Source: a virus
Virus record (IMG/VR): IMGVR_UViG_3300009605_000128
Span: 1 to 25,359 of that record
Strand: one strand, 5' to 3'
DNA: 25,359 nt
Shown: positions 5,537 through 12,138 of the stretch, piece after piece
Layout: every line of letters starts with the position of its first letter
Numbering within the stretch: the first letter of the stretch is position 1
Program-made: the position numbers and the translations under genes
Notes under the pieces: model-generated
What the model was told of the DNA's origin: nothing
The model's database searches: none
What the model saw: the letters and a program-made list of their open reading frames with translations, nothing else

Positions 5537-7177
5537 ATGTTTAGAACGGAACTAGGAGAGAACATCTTCAAACAGAAGTATGCCTCGAATCCCTATGAAA
5601 CTTGGGAGGATAGGGCCAATACCGTAGTTAATTGGGTATGCGGCAATATGGATGGGGCAAAGAATAACCTGATGGGTAAGGCAGACAGGGATCAACTGGC
5701 TAAATACATCACCGAGTTTAAGTTCATGCCCGGTGGTAGATACCTGTGGTACGGGGGTAGAGATGCCCGGTTCTTCAACAACTGCTATCTTCTGAGGCTT
5801 GAAGAGGATACTAGAGAAGAGTGGGCTGCTCTCACGCAGAGGGCAATGTCTTGCCTGATGACCGGCGGTGGGATAGGAGTCGATGTTTCGGTGTGTAGGC
5901 CGTCTGGAAGGCAGTTGCGACGTACAGGAGGGGTTGCCTCCGGGCCCCTTCCTCTCCTGTCCACTTTGAATGAAGTCGGCAGGAATGTCATGCAGGGTGG
6001 AAGTCGGAGGTCTGCCCTGTATGGCTCCCTCTCATGGCAACATGAGGACGTAAGGGAGTTCCTACGCTACAAGAACTGGCATGATATGCCACTGCCGGGC
6101 TCTAATGCTTCTTTGGCTGAAGCAAAGAAGCTAAACTTTAACTTCCCATGTCCATTGGACATGATGAATATCAGTCTGAATTATGATGACTCTCTGTTTT
6201 ATAACGGAGACAACGATGTATTCTATGACAACTGCCGACAGGCATTGATGACTGGAGAACCAGGGTTCTCATTTAACTTTGGGAATAAAGCCACCGAAAC
6301 ATTGCGTAATGCCTGCTGTGAAATAACATCATCTGATGACAGTGATTGCTGCAATTTAGGCTCAGTCAACATGGCTAACATAGAGTCCATTGAGGAGTTC
6401 AAGGATGTGGTGAACCTGTCAACCAAGTTCTTGGTCTGCGGGTTAATCAGGGCACAGTTGCCATACAAGAAGGTGGAGATGGTTCGGCAACAGAACAGTC
6501 GTATCGGTTTAGGTATCATGGGGCTGCATGAATGGCTCCTGAAGCGCGGCTATGTGTATGAATTTAATGATGAATTAAGGAAGTGGATGCGCTGCTATGA
6601 AAGCGAATCAGAGAGGTCAGCTAATGAACACTGCGATAGGTTGTATCTCAGTCGTCCAAAAGGATACAGAGCTATAGCCCCGACAGGTACCATCAGCATC
6701 CTCGCTGGCACCACCTCTGGTGTGGAACCAGTCCACTCGGTGGCATACCGCAGACGCTACCTTGCAGATGGAACCAAATGGAAGCATCAGTTTGTTGTTG
6801 ATGGTACGGCAGAAGCTCTCATCAATGACGGCGTAAAGCCCGGGCAGATTGAGTCAGCTATAGACTTGGCTGCTGATCCGGAGAGAAGGATACGCTTTCA
6901 GCATGATCTACAGAAGTACGTGGATCACGCTATCAGCTCGACAATAAACCTTCCCAAATGGGGAACCGAGTTGAATAACGAAGATAAGGTTCCAGAATTC
7001 GCTAGGATAGTAAAGAAATACTGTCAAGGGCTGCGCGGTCTAACCCTTTACCCGAGTGAGTCCAGGGGTGGTCAGCCAATCACGGCAGTGCCTTATGAGG
7101 AGGCTCACGCAAAGCGCGGGGTTGTTTATGAGGATAACAGTGACGAGCAGTGCTTATCTGGTGTTTGCGGTATATGA
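5537..7177 (+). CDS. nrdJ: Adenosylcobalamin-dependent (class II) ribonucleotide reductase
   Basis: Reduces ribonucleotides to deoxyribonucleotides using vitamin B12, feeding phage DNA synthesis. Seen: NNCYL with C83, the N258-x-C260-x-E262 active-site motif, CNLGS with partner C272, the phosphate-binding PTGTIS (382-387), and a C-terminal redox pair in CLSGVCGI (C539, C544). No radical-generating small subunit or activase lies nearby, which fits class II. At 546 aa it is shorter than most bacterial NrdJ (about 700 or more), as in other phage forms; I see no N-terminal ATP cone. GGAGGAG precedes the ATG. Confidence 0.9.
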   Translation: MFRTELGENIFKQKYASNPYETWEDRANTVVNWVCGNMDGAKNNLMGKADRDQLAKYITEFKFMPGGRYLWYGGRDARFFNNCYLLRLEEDTREEWAALTQRAMSCLMTGGGIGVDVSVCRPSGRQLRRTGGVASGPLPLLSTLNEVGRNVMQGGSRRSALYGSLSWQHEDVREFLRYKNWHDMPLPGSNASLAEAKKLNFNFPCPLDMMNISLNYDDSLFYNGDNDVFYDNCRQALMTGEPGFSFNFGNKATETLRNACCEITSSDDSDCCNLGSVNMANIESIEEFKDVVNLSTKFLVCGLIRAQLPYKKVEMVRQQNSRIGLGIMGLHEWLLKRGYVYEFNDELRKWMRCYESESERSANEHCDRLYLSRPKGYRAIAPTGTISILAGTTSGVEPVHSVAYRRRYLADGTKWKHQFVVDGTAEALINDGVKPGQIESAIDLAADPERRIRFQHDLQKYVDHAISSTINLPKWGTELNNEDKVPEFARIVKKYCQGLRGLTLYPSESRGGQPITAVPYEEAHAKRGVVYEDNSDEQCLSGVCGI

Positions 7178-7512
7178 GTATACCGAAACATAAGAGGTGG
7201 GAACATAAGCCGTACACTAGGTGGGTAGCTACGCACTCGGGTAAGTGTGCGGCGTGTTCCATACAAGATAATACTATCTCACCCCACCATCTGAAGCACA
7301 TCTACGCTGGGTTATCAGGTGGGATGGGGTATAAGGCGTCGGACTGGTTGACGACTCCTTTATGCCACTCTTGCCATACGAAACTCCACGGTGGAGATAG
7401 GTGGCTTATAGAGTATCAACCATTTATGATACTATCAACGCTTGACATAGCATTCAGAGATGGTATCATGGTATGTACGCTTCCCAAAATCGGGGAGGAT
7501 TTAGATGATTAA
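7174..7512 (+). CDS. HNH/beta-beta-alpha-metal nuclease-like protein
   Basis: From ATG 7174 (ATGA overlap with the reductase) the 112-aa protein has C25-x2-C28, a central HH (38-39), GGMGYKASD, then C64-x2-C67-H68 and H72. This arrangement matches the zinc-stabilised HNH proteins of the DUF968 and Ref-like group. In that group the second H of the HH pair is catalytic and the cysteines hold structural zinc. It probably nicks or cuts DNA during recombination. A start at 7150 is open but would overlap the reductase more. Confidence 0.72.
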   Translation: MSIPKHKRWEHKPYTRWVATHSGKCAACSIQDNTISPHHLKHIYAGLSGGMGYKASDWLTTPLCHSCHTKLHGGDRWLIEYQPFMILSTLDIAFRDGIMVCTLPKIGEDLDD

Positions 7513-7855
7513 ATACAGAGGTGAAGTAGATACAGAAACAATGGGAGAGGCCCTTGAAGAAATTGAAGAAACTGGTCCGTTATACGCTAAAGCTAAGGCT
7601 CGGAGGATGCAGCTGGAAGCTTATATCAAGACCAAAAAGGCTACGCTATTTGCTCAAGCTCATATGTGCAAGACTATAGCCGAGAAAGAGAACTGGTGCA
7701 TAGCGCACCCTGACTACAAGGAAATTATTGATGCTCACGTAGATGCCGTGCAAGAAGAAGAGGCATTGAGGTGGCTGTTGAAACTTTCTGAAATGCAAGT
7801 GGAAGTCTGGAGAACTATACAGGCAACCAAAAGAACAGAGGCGAGAGTCCTGTGA
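7505..7855 (+). CDS. Conserved phage coiled-coil protein (116 aa)
   Basis: A mostly helical protein: EALEEIEETGPLYAKAKARR, a central HPDYKEIIDAHVDA segment and a C-terminal EALRWLLKLSEMQVEVWRT. I believe this is a widespread phage protein next to SSB or recombination genes, with no known function. GGAGG precedes the ATG inside the upstream gene (8-base overlap). A role assisting the SSB-like protein after it is only suggested by position. Confidence 0.7.
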   Translation: MIKYRGEVDTETMGEALEEIEETGPLYAKAKARRMQLEAYIKTKKATLFAQAHMCKTIAEKENWCIAHPDYKEIIDAHVDAVQEEEALRWLLKLSEMQVEVWRTIQATKRTEARVL

Positions 7856-8187
7856 ATGAATCAGACCTACCCGGGTTTTATACGCCGGAAGAACTGATAG
7901 ATGAGGAAAACTCATCTCAACTTTTAGCAACTAACGAGGTTACTATGTCTCAAGAGTATACGATAGAAGAGGGTGACATCACCCTGTGGGTAAACGATAA
8001 GGAAGGGAACGAGAAACGTCCTGACTATACCGGCAAGGGTGTATTTTCCGGTGGGGAGTTTCGAGTTGCTTTGTGGGAACGTCGTTCCAAATCTGGGAAT
8101 ATGTTTCTCAGTGGTAAGATAGAGAAGCCTTACAACGGCTCCTCATCGAAGCCAGCTGAAGCTCCCCTAGAAGATGTGCCATTCTAA
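7852..8187 (+). CDS. SSB-like protein with acidic C-terminal tip
   Basis: The body (ITLWVNDKEGNEKRPDYTGKG, then FRVALWERRSKSGNMFLSGK) is beta-rich and resembles small OB-fold or DUF736-like proteins. The end, APLEDVPF, is a typical bacterial SSB tip (acidic residues then Pro-Phe) that docks partner proteins. It would coat single-stranded phage DNA. Two starts are possible: GTG 7852 (GTGA overlap, 111 aa) or ATG 7945 (80 aa, weak GAGG site). I list the first because the upstream stretch would otherwise be empty. Confidence 0.62.
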   Translation: MNESDLPGFYTPEELIDEENSSQLLATNEVTMSQEYTIEEGDITLWVNDKEGNEKRPDYTGKGVFSGGEFRVALWERRSKSGNMFLSGKIEKPYNGSSSKPAEAPLEDVPF

Positions 8188-8957
8188 TGAATATCACTTA
8201 TCCAGATGGGGAGATTGTTGAACTTCTCTTCGATAAGCGATTACATTCGTACAAGGTGGGGGAGGAGATAGTACCGAGTGCTACGAAGGTTCTCGATATT
8301 ATCTCCAAACCTGCGCTTGTGCCTTGGGCACTCAAGGTTGGAGTGAACTGGCTGGAGAAGAATGTATTCCAAGACGAAGAGTCATCGTCAAAGAACACCA
8401 AGATTTACAAGTCTAGCATGGGGCTTGACAATATAATCAAGGGTGTTAAATCTGCATACAGAAGCAGCTCTAAAGATGCTCTGAATATAGGGACCATCAC
8501 CCATGACTGGGTAGAGGGAGCTATAAAGTGGAAGCTTAATGGCGGAGAGATGCCGAAGATGCCGAAGCAGGAAGAGGCTCAGAACTCCATCTCTGCTTTT
8601 CGTAAGTGGATTGCGGCTAATAATGTGGAGTGGTTATCCAGTGAAGAGAAGGTATATAACCGTAAGGATGGTTACGCTGGAACGCTAGACGCCAGGGCTC
8701 ATATCAACGGGGAGTATTGTGTAATAGATTGGAAGACATCCAAGGCTATATACCCTGAATACCATTTACAGGTGGCCGCATATGCTAAAGCTGTAGAGGA
8801 TATGCACGGTAAACCAGTAGATGCAACCTACATTCTACGGTGTGATAAGGCATCTGGAAGGTTTGAGGCTTGTAGGTCAACTGATATTGATAAAGACTAT
8901 CAAGCTTTCCTCGCTGCTCTAATTCTGTATAGAAGACTGAAGGAGATAGGTAGGTGA
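8187..8957 (+). CDS. PD-(D/E)XK exonuclease (RecB/Cas4-like)
   Basis: A DNA exonuclease of the PDDEXK_1 type that would resect ends for the Rad52-like protein. Seen: a motif with H106 (GTITHDWVEGA), D168 in GYAGTLDAR, D181-W-K183 in VIDWKTSK, and Q195-VAAYAKA. The ATG at 8187 shares a base with the previous stop (TAATG). I see no cysteine cluster of the Cas4 Fe-S type. The length (256 aa) suits phage exonucleases of this family. Confidence 0.87.
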   Translation: MNITYPDGEIVELLFDKRLHSYKVGEEIVPSATKVLDIISKPALVPWALKVGVNWLEKNVFQDEESSSKNTKIYKSSMGLDNIIKGVKSAYRSSSKDALNIGTITHDWVEGAIKWKLNGGEMPKMPKQEEAQNSISAFRKWIAANNVEWLSSEEKVYNRKDGYAGTLDARAHINGEYCVIDWKTSKAIYPEYHLQVAAYAKAVEDMHGKPVDATYILRCDKASGRFEACRSTDIDKDYQAFLAALILYRRLKEIGR

Positions 8958-9196
8958 GTGATACACCACTGTCTATGGTTATGTTGTTTCACTTTGACTC
9001 AGGTATAACTCTGTTAAGGGAGATCATTGACAATGATCTTGTGGACATCGAGGCTCTTGACGACTGGATTTCTGAGAAGAAACTCAGGTCAGACAGTGTA
9101 CATGAGGAAAGGTTATGGTCTGCGGTGCGGGGGTTCCTCCAGAAGAATGGTGATGTGCTGGGGTTCCCGCCAGACCTGAAGGGTCCGGACACTTGA
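8954..9196 (+). CDS. Small acidic hypothetical protein (80 aa)
   Basis: A GTG start overlaps the exonuclease stop (GTGA). The protein is acidic and helical, with TLLREIIDNDLVDIEALDDW in the middle and a Pro- and Gly-rich end. No family is recognised. It is probably made by coupled translation from the exonuclease mRNA. Confidence 0.55.
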   Translation: MSDTPLSMVMLFHFDSGITLLREIIDNDLVDIEALDDWISEKKLRSDSVHEERLWSAVRGFLQKNGDVLGFPPDLKGPDT

Positions 9197-9450
9197 TTAG
9201 GTGGGGTAGTGGTTCAGCCTTTAATCACGGTCATGTGGAAGGGGATAATTGGCACAGAGTGGAAAGATATAAAACCACAGAGGGGATGTGGTTTTTGTTA
9301 TCTTCCCCGGAAAAAACATATCTGTGTTGCATGGGTCCGTACTCCTCAAAAGAGGAGAGGGACGAGGCTATTCTAAACGAGGTAAAGAAACGTGAAGGTA
9401 GTGTTAAGCTGGGAAGAAACAGAAGAGATAGCAGAGGCAGGAATTGGTAG
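9193..9450 (+). CDS. Hypothetical protein (85 aa, TTG start)
   Basis: A TTG at 9193 overlaps the previous stop (TTGA). The product has a beta-like WHRVERYKTTEGMWFLLSSP and a basic tail (KLGRNRRDSRGRNW). No recognised domain. An internal ATG near 9286 is an alternative start but its G-rich site is too close. The next gene begins inside its last 59 bases in another frame. Confidence 0.45.
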   Translation: MIRWGSGSAFNHGHVEGDNWHRVERYKTTEGMWFLLSSPEKTYLCCMGPYSSKEERDEAILNEVKKREGSVKLGRNRRDSRGRNW

Positions 9451-9877
9451 GGCACTCACGAACTGGAAGCTTGGGACCAAGCATTCGGCGGGATTCAAAC
9501 CCAAGGACTTGGGCTTTGAAGAAGACATACGGGGTGTTGGTGCAGAGGCGGCTGTAGGAAAGGTCCTTGGTATACCTTGGGACCGTTCTTATGGGTCAGC
9601 TAGTATAGGTAATGTGGATTTGGGTGAGGATATAGAGGTCCGGTCATCAAAGATTCCGTTCCTAATCCTGAGACCAAAGGACTCGAAGGAGAGTCGCTAT
9701 ATTCTGGTGCGTGACCTGTGGGTATCTAGGCATAAGCCGGTGTATGATATAGTCGGTTGGCTAAAAGGGGGTGATGGCATGACAGAGGATAACTGGACTA
9801 ACTTCGGTAAGGATAGGCCATTCTGCTGGGGTGTCCCTCAGTCAAAGCTAAATCCTATGGAAAATTTTGGACAATAA
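9392..9877 (+). CDS. Conserved phage protein with nuclease-like layout
   Basis: The GTG at 9392 gives MKVVLSWEETEEIAEAG. The pattern that follows is E52 in GVGAEAAVGKVLG, D76 in NVDLGED, then E82-V-R84, a strand FLILRPKD, and DIVGWLKGGDG. It is one I associate with a common phage family near recombination genes. The E-x-D-x-E-x-R order resembles a PD-(D/E)XK fold in which Lys is replaced by Arg. Activity is uncertain; it may be a DNA-binding relative. Confidence 0.62.
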   Translation: MKVVLSWEETEEIAEAGIGRALTNWKLGTKHSAGFKPKDLGFEEDIRGVGAEAAVGKVLGIPWDRSYGSASIGNVDLGEDIEVRSSKIPFLILRPKDSKESRYILVRDLWVSRHKPVYDIVGWLKGGDGMTEDNWTNFGKDRPFCWGVPQSKLNPMENFGQ

Positions 9878-10049
9878 GTGGGAAGAGGAGAAGCGATACT
9901 ACTTCGCTAGATACTGTTGGGCCAATCAGAGAAGAAGGGCTCCATCCGGTAGAACTTGGATGGAGGTCTTCGACTCGATGGAGAAGGTTTCTTTACGTGA
10001 GTACGCGAGGGAACGTATGAAGGCTAAAGAGTCTCAATCACCCGAATAG
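9867..10049 (+). CDS. Small basic hypothetical protein (60 aa)
   Basis: A TTG at 9867 starts in the last codons of the previous gene. The product is charged and helical, with RYCWANQRRRAPSGRTWM. No family is recognised. Its end overlaps the end of the convergent - strand gene by 26 bases, with no terminator between the two transcription units. Confidence 0.45.
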   Translation: MDNKWEEEKRYYFARYCWANQRRRAPSGRTWMEVFDSMEKVSLREYARERMKAKESQSPE

Positions 10050-10227
10050 ATAGCACGTTCCTTGTTGGTATATACCACAGGTTCCCCCAGTAATCCTTCT
10101 CTTTTGTCATGGCAAGCGTAGTCCACCCTCTGGTCTTCCCAACCAGGAGCCCGAATGTTTTAGTCGCTACGGTCTCGGGGTTATACTCAGCCCAGCTTGC
10201 GTCAGTGTAAGCGTCTACCCAACTCAC
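10024..10227 (-). CDS. Small conserved phage protein (about 67 aa)
   Basis: The last gene of the long leftward unit. The core is SWVDAYTDASW, then TFGLLVGKTRGWTTLAMTKE and GNLWYIPTRNVLSIRVI. I associate this pattern with a small protein common in phages, of unknown function. The start is uncertain: I give GTG 10227, but the frame is open to GTG 10284 and ATG 10326. A non-standard CTG at 10242 overlaps the upstream stop. Confidence 0.6.
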   Translation of the reverse strand: MSWVDAYTDASWAEYNPETVATKTFGLLVGKTRGWTTLAMTKEKDYWGNLWYIPTRNVLSIRVIETL

Positions 10228-10238
10228 CTCGACTAGCT

Positions 10239-10673
10239 TCAGTCCTTTTTCTTTTTTCTCTCCAGAGGACCGGGCAGCACCCACCCTAGAACCATCGGTA
10301 CGAATATCAACAGCAGTAAGAACCATCCACCCATCTCCACTAAAGACCCTAACAGGGTCCAGAAATTATCATTCGCGCAGTCAGTCATGCCATTTGCCTT
10401 CGAGGAATGTGACATCAGGTTCGTCCCCACAGAGCCCACAAAGGCACCCGTCATGCCTCCCACTATCGGTGCAGCTACACCCGAACTCAATACAGTTGCC
10501 GCAGTTGCACCTCCCCCCGCTGCTATCGCTGTAACTCCTGCTTTCTTTATTGTCGTGCATCCTATTAAGAGGCCGCAGGCGGCGAGGACCACCAACCAGT
10601 TAAATACCCAACCAAAGCTAGAACTGCTATTACTCCTACCGCTATTGCAAACATCTTCTTTTTCTTCAACCAT
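10239..10673 (-). CDS. Glycine-rich lipoprotein with C-terminal membrane helix
   Basis: Two lipobox-like sites are visible, LAAC (C33) and LIGC (C39), after a hydrophobic stretch. Residues 46-87 form a Gly/Ala-rich zipper. A clear membrane helix spans 115-133 and the end is RKKKKD. N-terminal lipid plus a C-terminal inner-membrane helix with positive tail is the layout of a unimolecular spanin, which fuses inner and outer membranes at lysis; this is inference. The true start is unsure because the n-region is acidic. It overlaps a membrane protein in another frame at 10565-10673. Confidence 0.6.
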   Translation of the reverse strand: MVEEKEDVCNSGRSNSSSSFGWVFNWLVVLAACGLLIGCTTIKKAGVTAIAAGGGATAATVLSSGVAAPIVGGMTGAFVGSVGTNLMSHSSKANGMTDCANDNFWTLLGSLVEMGGWFLLLLIFVPMVLGWVLPGPLERKKKKD

Positions 10674-10678
10674 TCCAT
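10565..10678 (-). CDS. Tiny membrane protein overlapping the lipoprotein gene (37 aa)
   Basis: The ATG at 10678 follows AGGAG by 6 bases, a better site than that of the overlapping lipoprotein, whose ATG is 5 bases later in another frame. The product is MEWLKKKK, then a hydrophobic helix AIAVGVIAVLALVGYL, then TGWWSSPPAAS. It should be an inner-membrane protein with its basic end inside. A holin-like or lysis-related role is possible given its neighbour, but unproven. Confidence 0.5.
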   Translation of the reverse strand: MEWLKKKKMFAIAVGVIAVLALVGYLTGWWSSPPAAS

Positions 10679-10679
10679 G

Positions 10680-10985
10680 CTAATCTCCTATTGTGAAGCT
10701 ACTTCCGCACCCACAAGATGATGCCCCTGTTGGCGGTGTAAAGTGAAAAGTGGGCCTAAAGGGATCATCTATCCAATCCATCGTTGCGTCTGACAGCAAC
10801 TCCAAAGAGATGGGGTCTGAGAAGATTGTTTCTGAAACCATCCTCGAATCTGGTGGGAGGTCTGGACTGGGTTTTAATTTTATCTGATAACCAGAGCAAC
10901 CACCTCCTTCTAAATGTATACCTAAAAAGCCCTCGCCTTTTAAGGTTTGATCCACTTTCGCTTGAGCTGCTTCTGTTATAGTCAT
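10680..10985 (-). CDS. IscA/HesB-like A-type Fe-S carrier
   Basis: Carries or delivers Fe-S clusters. It has the three family cysteines: C30 in GGGCSGYQ, and C91 and C93 in SSCGCGSSFTI at the C-terminus. The 101-aa length is standard for the IscA/ErpA/HesB family. It begins by ATGA overlap with the zinc-ribbon gene. Phage HesB-like genes are known as auxiliary metabolic genes in marine viruses; clients could be host Fe-S enzymes or phage proteins. Which A-type subfamily it belongs to is not clear. Confidence 0.9.
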   Translation of the reverse strand: MTITEAAQAKVDQTLKGEGFLGIHLEGGGCSGYQIKLKPSPDLPPDSRMVSETIFSDPISLELLSDATMDWIDDPFRPTFHFTPPTGASSCGCGSSFTIGD

Positions 10986-11149
10986 TTGAAATCATCATCT
11001 CTCACATACATATGACTTTTGCCACACCATGGGCAATATAATTCCTTGTTTAATACCACAAAATCTGCGCCATTACTTAATGCTATTGACCAATGTCTGG
11101 AACAAAAAATACACGTAAAATTATGGATTACTTCTTTAGTCCAACTCAT
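10982..11149 (-). CDS. Small zinc-ribbon protein (55 aa)
   Basis: The protein has two knuckles, C13-x2-C16 and C39-x2-C42 (CIFC and CPWC), spaced as in a zinc ribbon. It starts MSWTKEVIHNFTC and ends RDDDFK. Its start lies inside the end of the DUF6356 gene, and its stop overlaps the IscA-like start (ATGA). The cysteines could hold zinc or an iron centre; no other function is visible. Confidence 0.72.
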   Translation of the reverse strand: MSWTKEVIHNFTCIFCSRHWSIALSNGADFVVLNKELYCPWCGKSHMYVRDDDFK

Positions 11150-11312
11150 CAGATAATTTCTTCACCCCTTCAGAAGTTCTCGTAATAAATATAAAAGGTA
11201 ATATTCCATGAACCAAAGCAGTCAACGATAAAAGAAATAATTTCCATGAAAGCCTCCACGCTTTCCTACCATGCCTATACCAACTCATGTCTACATCATA
11301 TAAGTGATTCAT
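11136..11312 (-). CDS. DUF6356-like small membrane protein (58 aa)
   Basis: The protein reads MNHLYDVDMSWYRHGRKAWR, then a hydrophobic helix LFLLSLTALVHGILPFIF, then TSEGVKKLSDEL. The W-x2-H, LVHgilPFiF and S-x2-V-x2-L features fit DUF6356, a short one-helix family of unknown function found in bacteria and phages. A GAGAGG site precedes the ATG. It overlaps both neighbours, which indicates coupled translation in the distal cassette. Confidence 0.68.
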   Translation of the reverse strand: MNHLYDVDMSWYRHGRKAWRLSWKLFLLSLTALVHGILPFIFITRTSEGVKKLSDELD

Positions 11313-11431
11313 TTATCACCGCCTCTCCTGTTAAATAGATCAAACAAAACCCTAACCTTCTCCTCCAGAACCTCTATGCTTGCGTGCATTTTTGCCAATA
11401 CTATTATTAACATAACGACTGCAAGCCCCAA
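11309..11431 (-). CDS. Tiny membrane protein with coiled-coil tail (about 40 aa)
   Basis: The frame encodes a hydrophobic helix LAVVMLIIVLAKMHA followed by IEVLEEKVRVLFDLFNRRGG. Its stop overlaps the DUF6356 start (ATGA). The start is unclear: I list TTG 11431; ATG 11410 would give a shorter form; an ATT further up follows a GGCGGGGG site and would add DLSEYWQ. Similar short helix-plus-coil proteins occur in phages, function unknown. Confidence 0.42.
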   Translation of the reverse strand: MGLAVVMLIIVLAKMHASIEVLEEKVRVLFDLFNRRGGDK

Positions 11432-11457
11432 CTGCCAGTATTCAGATAAGTCAATAG

Positions 11458-11793
11458 CTAAACCCCCGCCTGCGGCCCCTTGGCCTGAAACAATTTGTCC
11501 ATCATCTTCTGAAGATGCTTAATGTTTCTGTCCATCTCCTCGATTCTATATAGGACTACATCCATTCCCTTAACCGTGGATTTAACATCACCCATGTCTT
11601 CCATCAGTTTCTTCAGGTTGTGAATCTCTGTTCCACAAATCTTCGCCTCTTCTTCTAATGCGGGAATCTTTGCATCTACCAATCTGCCTACCCTATCCAT
11701 CTCTGAGGAGATGCTACTAGCCCACCAGATAGCGCCAGTAGACTGAACGATTAAGAACAGTGCTAAAGTTATAATTCTTGAGTCTACATTCAT
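11458..11793 (-). CDS. Membrane-anchored coiled-coil protein (111 aa)
   Basis: One N-terminal membrane helix (IITLALFLIVQSTGAIWW, residues 7-24), then a long charged helix with heptads: DRVGRLVDAKIPALEEEAK and YRIEEMDRNIKHLQKMMDKL. This is the general layout of an inner-membrane i-spanin or holin-associated protein, but it is short of decisive motifs. It overlaps the secreted protein upstream by 4 bases. With lipoproteins in the same transcript, a lysis role is worth considering. Confidence 0.6.
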   Translation of the reverse strand: MNVDSRIITLALFLIVQSTGAIWWASSISSEMDRVGRLVDAKIPALEEEAKICGTEIHNLKKLMEDMGDVKSTVKGMDVVLYRIEEMDRNIKHLQKMMDKLFQAKGPQAGV

Positions 11794-12137
11794 ATGTTCT
11801 CATCCTGTTCGCTTGGTATGTGATCCGGTTCATCAAAGTGCTTAGTGTTATCGCCACTGAATATCAGGCAAGTTTCCCCATCACTGGTAACCACAACAGA
11901 CATACTCTTATCGTCTGGGTCTTCCAGAAGAAAGAGTGTCATATCGCCTTCCTTTCCAATCTCAGAGGTTAGCGAGATGTATTCATGGAAGGAACTCTGT
12001 ACAGCGTACAACATAGTGGCCTCATCTTTGTGGCAGTAAAGTATGAACGGCACCTGCCTTGGGTAGGAGCCGGGTGGCGGGCCCGACAGTGCTGGAGTGG
12101 AAAGTAGTAGTGTTATCAGTGTAAGTAGTGTTTTCAT
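11790..12137 (-). CDS. Small secreted protein (115 aa)
   Basis: A cleavable signal peptide (MKTLLTLITLLLSTPALSG) points to the periplasm. The mature part has two cysteines (ILYCHKDEATM and DGETCLIFSGD) that could form a disulfide. The pattern recalls small exported proteins of unknown function in marine phages. The ribosome binding site GAGGTAAT lies over the stop of the 971-aa gene. Confidence 0.65.
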   Translation of the reverse strand: MKTLLTLITLLLSTPALSGPPPGSYPRQVPFILYCHKDEATMLYAVQSSFHEYISLTSEIGKEGDMTLFLLEDPDDKSMSVVVTSDGETCLIFSGDNTKHFDEPDHIPSEQDENI

Positions 12138-12138
12138 A

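Noticed and set aside
7150-7173. Longer start for the HNH-like gene
   Set aside because: It would add eight residues encoded by the end of the reductase gene; the ATGA overlap at 7174 fits the local pattern.
10030-10075. Terminator between the convergent units
   Set aside because: The two genes overlap by 26 bases and no GC-rich stem with a T-run is present; GGTATATACC nearby is only a short palindrome.
10387-10683. A + strand frame of 98 aa opposite the lipoprotein
   Set aside because: No ribosome binding site, Pro/Ala/Thr-rich composition typical of an antisense shadow, and it opposes two well-supported - strand frames.
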